Assembly: GCA_028718265.1 (NCBI GenBank)
Contig: JAQUMG010000119.1
Coordinates: 1 to 5,703, forward strand
Direction of reading: 5' to 3'
Source: Candidatus Omnitrophota bacterium
GTDB taxonomy: Bacteria > Omnitrophota > Koll11 > JAHIPI01
DNA length: 5,703 nt
Shown here: positions 1 through 4,893 of the stretch, one piece after another
Position numbering within the stretch: the stretch's first letter is position 1
How the letters are laid out: each line of letters starts with the position of its first letter
Notes under the pieces: model-generated
Seen by the model: the letters and a program-made list of their open reading frames with translations, nothing else
Database searches by the model: none
Told to the model about the DNA's origin: nothing
Translations under genes and position numbers: made by a program

Positions 1-357
1 ACGAGCTTCATGTTAATTAACCCGGATGGCTCGGTATTTGGATGCAACAGGTCCTATAGGAATCTCGGCAATGTAATTGAATCATCGGTAAGGGAGGTGT
101 GGAATAATTGTGCGTACAGGAAATTCAGGGCGGAAGCATTTTATGAATTGCCAAAGGGCAAGTCCTCCCTCGCAGACTGCTCCTGTTATGACTGTGGTGT
201 TTACGCCATTGAAAACAGGGAAATTTATGAGTGGGGATACAAAGTTTTTAGATGGAGCCCAACCTTATTTCATTTGCATTATATGTTGACCATTCCATTT
301 TATGGCCGGGTCAGGGCTTTTGCGGTACGGTTAAAAAGACATTTATTAAGAAAATAA
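1..357 (+). CDS. Radical SAM/SPASM domain protein, C-terminal fragment (5' end outside window)
   Basis: The frame is open from the first base (Thr-Ser-Phe before the Met at 10) and stops with TAA at 355-357, so this is the tail of a longer gene. The visible 118 residues resemble a SPASM-type C-terminal domain of radical SAM enzymes. An 'NPDGSVFGC' strand-turn leads to a cysteine, followed by 'LGNVIESSVREVWNN', the usual GN-(I/V)-x-E-S-(V/L)-x-E-(I/V)-W-N element, and then a cysteine cluster C-S-C-Y-D-C (numbered from the Met at 10: C12, C34, C57, C59, C62). In the family such cysteines bind auxiliary Fe-S clusters. The last ~45 residues are aromatic and basic and extend past the cysteines. 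The catalytic CxxxCxxC motif would lie upstream, so the substrate cannot be inferred. The fucosyltransferase follows 44 bases later on the same strand, so co-transcription is plausible and a role in glycan biosynthesis is possible. Family call fairly confident; function unknown. Confidence 0.72.
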   Translation, partial: TSFMLINPDGSVFGCNRSYRNLGNVIESSVREVWNNCAYRKFRAEAFYELPKGKSSLADCSCYDCGVYAIENREIYEWGYKVFRWSPTLFHLHYMLTIPFYGRVRAFAVRLKRHLLRK

Positions 358-401
358 AAAATCTCCATATATTAACAATATTTGACAAACTTTATAATAT
401 T

Positions 402-1268
402 ATGATCATAGCAAAATTAGTCGGCGGTCTGGGAAACCAAATGTTTCAATATGCATTGGCAAGATGCCTGGCCTATAGATTGGGCACCATTCTTAAATTA
501 GATATTACATCATATAGAACGGCTAAACTGCGTAAGTATGGTCTTTGTTATTTCAATATTACAGAGAGATTTGTAAACTTGTACGACTTAATCCGCATCA
601 ACAACTCGCACAGAATAAGCCCAAGATTGACATCCTGGCTATTTGGCAAAAAACCTATGAAAGTCATTACACAAAAAAATTTTTCTTACGATTCAAGTAT
701 TTTTGATATTGATAAGGGTACGGATGTGTATTTAGACGGATACTGGCAGTCTGAAAAATATTTCATTGATATAGAGGACATCATCCGCAAAGAGTTTACG
801 GTAAAAAACGCCTTGTCGGGAAAGAGTAAGGAATTAGCAGGCAAAATCGCAAATTCAACGTCTGTATCATTGCATGTGCGCCGCAAAGACTATGTGGACA
901 ATGAAATTACCCATAGACATCATGGCATATGTTCCTATGAATACTACGAGGCAGCTATTGATAAAATCGCTGAATCTGTCGTTACGCCGAATTTTTTTGT
1001 TTTTTCGGATGATATTGATTGGGCCAAGAAAAATATTCATGCTGAACACCCTGTTACTTTTGTAAATAATAACGGGAACAAAGATTATGAGGATCTCAGA
1101 CTGATTTCCATGTGCAAACATCACATCATTGCTAATAGCAGCTTCAGCTGGTGGGGGGCCTGGTTATGTGAAAATCACAATAAGATCATCTATGCTCCTC
1201 AGAAATGGTTCAATACTGCCTCAAGAGATCTTGCGGTATTGATCCCTTCAAAGTGGCATCGTCTGTAA
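402..1268 (+). CDS. GT11 family glycosyltransferase, probable alpha-1,2-fucosyltransferase
   Basis: 288 residues from the ATG at 402, the usual length for bacterial GT11 enzymes. These transfer L-fucose from GDP-fucose to a galactose (or similar) acceptor, forming alpha-1,2 linkages in O-antigens and capsules on the cytoplasmic side. Visible family marks are the N-terminal 'GGLGNQMFQYALA' (residues 8-20), 'LDGYWQSEKYF' (111-121), the nucleotide-sugar motif H-V-R-R-K-D-Y (158-164), 'FSDD' (201-204) and 'NSSFSWWGAWL' (245-255). The frame stays open upstream to an ATG at 252, but that start would add 50 residues, overlap the preceding gene by 106 bases and place the conserved N-terminal strand 'MIIAKLVGGLGNQ' inside the protein. 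The start at 402 is therefore preferred, although no clear Shine-Dalgarno sequence precedes it. By eye the gene is more AT-rich than its neighbours, which would fit horizontal acquisition, as is common for such genes. The family call is firm; the exact linkage and acceptor are inferred. Confidence 0.93.
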   Translation: MIIAKLVGGLGNQMFQYALARCLAYRLGTILKLDITSYRTAKLRKYGLCYFNITERFVNLYDLIRINNSHRISPRLTSWLFGKKPMKVITQKNFSYDSSIFDIDKGTDVYLDGYWQSEKYFIDIEDIIRKEFTVKNALSGKSKELAGKIANSTSVSLHVRRKDYVDNEITHRHHGICSYEYYEAAIDKIAESVVTPNFFVFSDDIDWAKKNIHAEHPVTFVNNNGNKDYEDLRLISMCKHHIIANSSFSWWGAWLCENHNKIIYAPQKWFNTASRDLAVLIPSKWHRL

Positions 1269-1338
1269 TGATGCTCAATTACGGGAGGATCTTCAAAGTA
1301 ATATTATTATTGATTTTGGTTTAACCCGATCTAAAATA

Positions 1339-2040
1339 TTATTTCTTATGCATTTCCTGGGTCTTAAATGTAGGCGTCTTCGGTTTCTTAGCCTTCAGTC
1401 CCATCGCATCCATCCATGCACCAAATAACCTGCCGTTTTCGTCCTTAGCCTCATAATTTGCCATGTAATCAATGATGTCGCGTTCCGTATCGGCATCAGA
1501 TTTAATTCTACGGTTCTTTATCCCAATAAAGAGAATGCTTGGCCATAATTTGATTATTTCATAATGGAATTCATTGAATCCTACGATTGAAAACATCCAC
1601 TTCAATTTTTCCACATCAAAAGCATCATAGTGGATCCCAAGCCGGATCGTATCTTGCGGCCCGTAAAGATGCCTGAACCAAAATTGTTGCTCCTTGGGAC
1701 TTCCTGATTTCTTTAGCATCTCTACTGTGCCCCAAAAATCAGGGACCGTTATCGTCAGCTTCCCGCCATCCGGTTTAAGCCACTTGTAAAATGCTCTAAG
1801 CTGCATAATGGCCACATGGCGGGGAAAATGCTCAAAAACAGCGTTCATAAGGATCTCGTCTACCGAGTTGTCCGGATATTTCAAATCTTCAATCCGCGCG
1901 TAGACGTCAGCCTTTAGATCATCGTAGCAGTTTTCGTTTTTTGGGGCATCTACATTGATCCAACCTTCCATGTAATAACGCCCGCAACCAAGATTGAGTT
2001 TCATGGATTTACCTTTTTTTGCAGATGTTATTTCTGACAT
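1339..2040 (-). CDS. Class I SAM-dependent methyltransferase
   Basis: 233 residues with a Rossmann-type methyltransferase fold. Motif I is 'LNLGCG' (residues 15-20), followed by 'GWINVD' (26-31), whose Asp is the expected acidic residue contacting SAM ribose. 'PDNSVDEILMNAVFEHFP' (56-73) covers motifs II/III, and 'LKPDGGKLTITVPD' (88-101) is the strand and turn after motif III. The part around 'HLYGPQD' and 'HYDAFD' (124-142) recalls small methyltransferases found in polysaccharide gene clusters. The C-terminal ~50 residues are polar and lysine-rich. Three starts are possible: 2064, 2040 and 2004. I chose 2040 because GGAAAGGA lies 8 bases upstream; the start at 2064 has a purine-rich element only about 15 bases away, and the start at 2004 has a weaker AAAGG. 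The gene lies downstream of the GT4 gene on the same strand after a gap of about 130 bases with no obvious terminator. A role in methylating a sugar or lipid carrier is inferred from context only. Confidence 0.87.
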   Translation of the reverse strand: MSEITSAKKGKSMKLNLGCGRYYMEGWINVDAPKNENCYDDLKADVYARIEDLKYPDNSVDEILMNAVFEHFPRHVAIMQLRAFYKWLKPDGGKLTITVPDFWGTVEMLKKSGSPKEQQFWFRHLYGPQDTIRLGIHYDAFDVEKLKWMFSIVGFNEFHYEIIKLWPSILFIGIKNRRIKSDADTERDIIDYMANYEAKDENGRLFGAWMDAMGLKAKKPKTPTFKTQEMHKK

Positions 2041-2048
2041 GCTTCGAA

Positions 2049-2056
2049 TCCTTTCC
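2049..2056 (-). promoter_or_regulatory. Ribosome binding site deciding the methyltransferase start
   Basis: On the minus strand this reads GGAAAGGA, ending 8 bases before the ATG at 2040. It is the best-placed Shine-Dalgarno-like element among the three possible in-frame Met starts (2064, 2040, 2004). Confidence 0.5.
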
Positions 2057-2168
2057 ACGCGCATCCGGTAAGCGCGCTGTCCCTTTTGCTCATCGCTGTA
2101 TGTATGTGTATCTGAGGCTCTCGCTTATTCGTGAACATAATTAAGGCTTTGGTAAGATGGGGAGAATA

Positions 2169-3440
2169 TCACTTATTTTCACATGATAGTATCTTCTTGT
2201 ATAATTTTAGGTAGTTATCCGCCTGGGCTTCTATCGTATTATTGCGCAAAACATATTCCCGCGAATTATTACCCATCTGCTGTCGCTCCTTTGGATTGTC
2301 TATCATATATTTCATTGCCTCTGCCAGCCCTTCAACGTCTTTCATTTTAGTTATAATGCCTCTCTGTCTATTTATTATAATTTCCGTTAGCACGCCTGTC
2401 TCAAATCCTATTACTGGAAGAGCGCATGCCATAGCTTCAAGAGCCATCAAGCCAAATGATTCTCCGAGCGATGGCATAATAAATATATCGGCTGAACTGT
2501 ATGCGCATGCAAGCATCTCGGCGTCCTTTAAATATCCTAAATTATATACCGGGAATTCCTTGCCGACATCCATGGCATATTCCGCAGGGCCAACGATAAC
2601 TAATCCCATGTCCTTTACATTATTTGAAATTCTATTCAAGGCCTGCAGCAAATAGCTGAATCCCTTATTTTCTGAGTAGTACGCGGCTCCGAACAATATT
2701 AATGTTTTATCCGGTGGTAATTTCAATTTTTCCCGCGAGTCGTGCTTACTGCGTCTTTGAAGCCAAAACGATGAAATGCCGTGATTAATGATATGGATGT
2801 TAAATCCATTCAACAAACTGCTCTGGCGTGCATCTTCGGCAATTGCACGGCTTGGAGCAATGATGTCAATATGACTTGATTTATATGCGCTTTTCTTTCT
2901 TTCAAATATTTTGAATGAAAGGTCTTTTTGACAGTTGAATCCCAGAAAAGGGCAGGCCCCGCAATGTGTTCTGTATTTCGTACACTCACGCGGAACATGG
3001 CATCCGCCGGTCATCGGGTTCCAATCATGCAATGTCCAAACAATATGCTTATCTCTAACATGACTGAATAATTCTGCGCAATCCACCATCCTTACTATCC
3101 AGTGAAGATGAATAATATCGGCATCGTATATCAGCGGATGCTTGCCTAACCTGTGGATTGTACGATCGTTTGAAAATAAGTCGTTTTTATCGGAGATTGA
3201 ATTCCTGTATATATTGAAATCCGAAGTTATTGCATGTTGATATATTCTATCTTGAATCTTTCTGAGAATACTTTTCTCTTCATTTAAGAATACCACACCA
3301 CGCTTACTTGAGAAACGTTCCAGGCTTAACACCTTGGATGCGACTCCCATTCGCAATAATTCTACATGTATAGCTACTGCGCATTTTCCTGCACCAGGAT
3401 GGGTCAACGTAGTGACATGGACTACTTTCATGGGATCCAT
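2169..3440 (-). CDS. Glycosyltransferase family 4 protein with cysteine-rich insert
   Basis: 423 residues, normal for a GT-B retaining glycosyltransferase using a nucleotide-sugar donor at the cytoplasmic membrane. The N-terminal Rossmann domain opens with 'MKVVHVTTLTHPGAGKCAVAIH' (4-25), the usual place of the glycine-rich acceptor loop. 'DADIIHLHWI' (106-115) and 'IVWTLHDWNPMTGGCH' (133-148) follow. A cysteine cluster (C147, C153, C160, C163, C170, with H148) matches a subgroup of GT4 enzymes from capsule and colanic-acid-like clusters. The C-terminal domain carries 'LILFGA' (247-252), 'VIVGPAE' (281-287), and the hallmark E-x7-E, E327 to E335, within 'GESFGLMALEAMACALPVIGF'. The ATG at 3440 follows directly on the TAA of the upstream GT2 gene, so translational coupling is likely; a second Met three codons on (3431) is an alternative start. 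The donor sugar cannot be told from sequence. Confidence 0.93.
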   Translation of the reverse strand: MDPMKVVHVTTLTHPGAGKCAVAIHVELLRMGVASKVLSLERFSSKRGVVFLNEEKSILRKIQDRIYQHAITSDFNIYRNSISDKNDLFSNDRTIHRLGKHPLIYDADIIHLHWIVRMVDCAELFSHVRDKHIVWTLHDWNPMTGGCHVPRECTKYRTHCGACPFLGFNCQKDLSFKIFERKKSAYKSSHIDIIAPSRAIAEDARQSSLLNGFNIHIINHGISSFWLQRRSKHDSREKLKLPPDKTLILFGAAYYSENKGFSYLLQALNRISNNVKDMGLVIVGPAEYAMDVGKEFPVYNLGYLKDAEMLACAYSSADIFIMPSLGESFGLMALEAMACALPVIGFETGVLTEIIINRQRGIITKMKDVEGLAEAMKYMIDNPKERQQMGNNSREYVLRNNTIEAQADNYLKLYKKILSCENK

Positions 3441-4403
3441 TTACGCTATCTCTTCTCTCTTTGATGTCCGCATAAATCGTCTGGTAAAAAAGCCTGCCAT
3501 GCGCCCAAGCTTGATCATCGTTATGAAATTCGATAAAAAATCTTCCGGCGTATTGGCGCGGGTCATTAACTTAATGATGCTCATAGGCTTTCTTAATACC
3601 TCCTCCACCCCGCTGGCTATCTCACGAAGCCTATTATGGAAACGAAACGGTTCAAACTGCATCCGGATCAACGATTTTGAAATCCCGGAAAAAAAGGCCC
3701 AGGAATAGCAATAGCTTTGTTTCAGGCGCTCCCTGAGTATATGATGCCTGATAACGATCCTTGGATCATATATACATCTATAGCCCATTTCCATAAGCTC
3801 CATCTGAAGCAATGTGTCTTCGCCGGTAAACGGTCTTCTGCCGCGCTTTCCAAGCATTGTATTGAATCCATTCGCTTTATCGAGAAGGACGCGCGGCAAT
3901 GCCATATTACCTCCTCCTAAAAACGGACCATCTATGTTCAATGAGATCTTCATCTTATCGTAGTCAAGGATCCCGACGCAATATTCGCAATATTTCGATA
4001 ACCACGCAGGCCGCGGCTCTACCCATACAGGGAGAACCTTTCCGCCAATGCAAGCCGGCTCTGCTCCCAATACATTAAATGCTTCCACAATTCTCTCGAG
4101 CCAATCGGATGATGCGATCGCATCGTCGTCAAGGAACGCGACATACGTCCCGCGTGACATCCTATAGCCTTTATTTCTTGCAAAAGCCGTGCCCTTATTT
4201 TGCTCATAATCATACCGTAAATTTTTCACACCGGCAAAGTTATAGTGGATAATTCTTCTGGTATCATCGTCGAACGCATTATCAATAACCAATATTTCGT
4301 AAAGATGCCCGGGTAATGTCTGGTCAATAAGGCTCTGGATCGCCTTACGGAGATATTCACTCCTCTTATATGTGCAGATCACCGCGGATATCAGGATATT
4401 CAT
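3441..4403 (-). CDS. Glycosyltransferase family 2 (GT-A fold) protein
   Basis: 320 residues from the ATG at 4403; a TTG at 4412 would add three. This is a GT-A inverting glycosyltransferase. In numbering from the TTG start, 'ISAVICTYKRSEYLRKAIQSL' (8-28) is the first beta strand and nucleotide-binding region, 'EILVIDNAFDDDT' (39-51) the second, 'NKGTAFARNKG' (72-82) the usual GxxxARNxG element, and 'VAFLDDDA' (91-98) contains the metal-binding DxD. 'FLGGGNMALPRVLL' (164-177) and 'FTGEDTLL' (195-202) supply the acceptor loop and the catalytic-base Glu/Asp, with H223-H224 a possible metal ligand. No transmembrane segment is obvious; the last ~70 residues are basic and amphipathic and may touch the membrane. 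It is the first gene of the minus-strand block, and its stop TAA touches the next ATG. Neither candidate start has a well-spaced Shine-Dalgarno sequence. It probably adds one sugar of a surface glycan; the specificity is unknown. Confidence 0.92.
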   Translation of the reverse strand: MNILISAVICTYKRSEYLRKAIQSLIDQTLPGHLYEILVIDNAFDDDTRRIIHYNFAGVKNLRYDYEQNKGTAFARNKGYRMSRGTYVAFLDDDAIASSDWLERIVEAFNVLGAEPACIGGKVLPVWVEPRPAWLSKYCEYCVGILDYDKMKISLNIDGPFLGGGNMALPRVLLDKANGFNTMLGKRGRRPFTGEDTLLQMELMEMGYRCIYDPRIVIRHHILRERLKQSYCYSWAFFSGISKSLIRMQFEPFRFHNRLREIASGVEEVLRKPMSIIKLMTRANTPEDFLSNFITMIKLGRMAGFFTRRFMRTSKREEIA

Positions 4404-4554
4404 CGTATGCAATTGATATGAATTTACTTTTTCTCCTACATGAGAAATTGTCCTAAATTACCTCCGATTTCGCTGCTGATAGCTAATGTTATCATGGCGA
4501 TGCCCGAAACACAATACATTTTGCCAAGCGAAAGTGGGAATGGGAAGAATTTTC
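4404..4554 (-). other. Leader/upstream region of the minus-strand glycosyltransferase genes
   Basis: This is the minus-strand-facing part of the 490-base gene-free stretch. Read on the minus strand it contains a Shine-Dalgarno-like GGAGGT (4460-4465) and a TAGGAG (4433-4438), neither followed at normal spacing by a start codon of the downstream gene. A 27-residue frame runs from an ATG at 4519 to a TAG at 4436; its product is fairly hydrophobic and I recognise no homology. No convincing sigma70 promoter for the minus-strand operon was found here. Confidence 0.3.
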
Positions 4555-4583
4555 TTGACTCAGTAACTCTGTGAGAATATAAT
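4555..4583 (+). promoter_or_regulatory. Sigma70-type promoter of the riboswitch/receptor transcript
   Basis: TTGACT (4555-4560, five of six to TTGACA) and a perfect TATAAT (4578-4583) are separated by exactly 17 bases. Transcription would begin near 4590, about 20 bases before the aptamer P1 helix, which is the arrangement expected for a riboswitch leader. The agreement of sequence, spacing and position makes this a strong call. Confidence 0.85.
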
Positions 4584-4609
4584 CTAATTCATTCTTTGAC
4601 ACACTATTC

Positions 4610-4791
4610 TATATAGGAGCTCGAGAGAGCTTAAAAGGGAATTCCAACGCATATCGCAAGATGTGCAAACGGAAACGGTCCCGCCGCTGTAGAGGATGAC
4701 GAATTTCGCGATCAGGCCATTATCTTTGATTTAAGGATGAGAAGGCAGCGAATATTAGGATGACTCCTCAGTCAGAAGACCTACCTATATA
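4610..4791 (+). promoter_or_regulatory. Cobalamin (adenosylcobalamin-type) riboswitch aptamer
   Basis: The conserved core is present: TTAAAAGGGAA (4631-4641), TCCCGCCGCTGT (4679-4690) and a B12-box-like AGTCAGAAGACCTACC (4770-4785). Helices can be drawn by hand. P1 is TATATAGG/CCTATATA (4610-4617 with 4784-4791, 8 perfect pairs). P2 is AGCTC/GAGCT with a GAGA loop (4618-4631). P3 is GGGA/TCCC (4637-4640 with 4679-4682). P4 is TTCC/GGAA (4642-4645 with 4671-4674). P5 is GCATAT/ATGTGC with one G-U pair (4649-4654 with 4661-4666). P7 is GAGGA/TCCTC (4692-4696 with 4765-4769). A hairpin GGCAT/ATGCC with a 7-base loop (4796-4812) follows in the position of P13. The family binds coenzyme B12 derivatives and usually represses import or synthesis genes; here the downstream gene is a TonB-dependent receptor and an intrinsic terminator lies between, indicating transcriptional attenuation. 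Confidence 0.95.
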
Positions 4792-4820
4792 TTAAGGCAT
4801 CGCAGGAATGCCGCCATATA

Positions 4821-4852
4821 CGGGTTTAAGTAAAATTAGGGAACTTACCCCG
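4821..4852 (+). promoter_or_regulatory. Candidate antiterminator helix
   Basis: CGGG (4821-4824) can pair with CCCG (4849-4852), and TAAGT (4827-4831) with ACTTA (4843-4847), giving nine pairs around a small internal loop and an 11-base apical loop. The 3' strand uses five bases of the terminator's 5' arm (4848-4852), so the two structures exclude each other. This fits a switch in which the ligand-free RNA reads through. It was found by hand pairing only; no energies were calculated. Confidence 0.5.
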
Positions 4853-4876
4853 CACATTATTTGTGCGGGGATTTTT
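4848..4876 (+). terminator. Intrinsic terminator of the cobalamin riboswitch
   Basis: CCCCGCACA (4848-4856) and TGTGCGGGG (4862-4870) form a perfect 9-bp stem with a TTATT loop, followed by ATTTTT. It lies 57 bases after the aptamer P1 and 17 bases before the receptor's ATG, so it serves as the expression platform, not as the end of an upstream gene (no plus-strand gene lies just before it). Confidence 0.92.
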
Positions 4877-4881
4877 ATTGT

Positions 4882-4890
4882 AAGGAGAGG
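4882..4890 (+). promoter_or_regulatory. Ribosome binding site of the TonB-dependent receptor gene
   Basis: AAGGAGAGG, with AAGGAG ending 6 bases before the ATG at 4894. It is a near-ideal Shine-Dalgarno sequence lying outside the terminator stem, so control appears to act on transcription and not on ribosome access. Confidence 0.85.
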
Positions 4891-4893
4891 AAA

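Noticed and set aside
382..398. TTGACA and TATAAT just before the fucosyltransferase start
   Set aside because: Both hexamers look perfect but are only 5 bases apart, and a -10 there would put the transcript start beyond or at the ATG. Probably chance in AT-rich sequence.
252..401. N-terminal extension of the fucosyltransferase from an ATG at 252
   Set aside because: It overlaps the SPASM gene by 106 bases, has no GT11 counterpart, and would bury the conserved N-terminal 'MIIAKLVGGLGNQ' strand.
867..1124. 85-codon minus-strand frame with hydrophobic stretches
   Set aside because: It is antisense to the conserved core of the GT11 gene; the hydrophobic look follows from the AT-rich opposite strand.
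1269..1338. Possible bidirectional terminator between the convergent genes
   Set aside because: I looked for an inverted repeat with a T-run; only short AT palindromes such as TAATATTA are present, with no GC-rich stem.
2057..2078. CGCGC/GCGCG inverted repeat upstream of the methyltransferase
   Set aside because: The stem is only 5 bp with a 9-base loop and no T-run, and it overlaps an alternative start; too weak to call an operator or terminator.
2028..2138. 36-residue minus-strand frame between the GT4 and methyltransferase genes
   Set aside because: It overlaps the methyltransferase start, has no clear ribosome binding site and no recognisable sequence; it could be chance.
3334..3708. 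124-codon plus-strand frame, and others at 2242-2655 and 3717-3920
   Set aside because: They are antisense to the two well-supported glycosyltransferase genes and show no domain motifs.
4596..4601. Second TTGACA before the riboswitch
   Set aside because: No -10 element lies 16-18 bases downstream, and that position falls inside the aptamer's P2.
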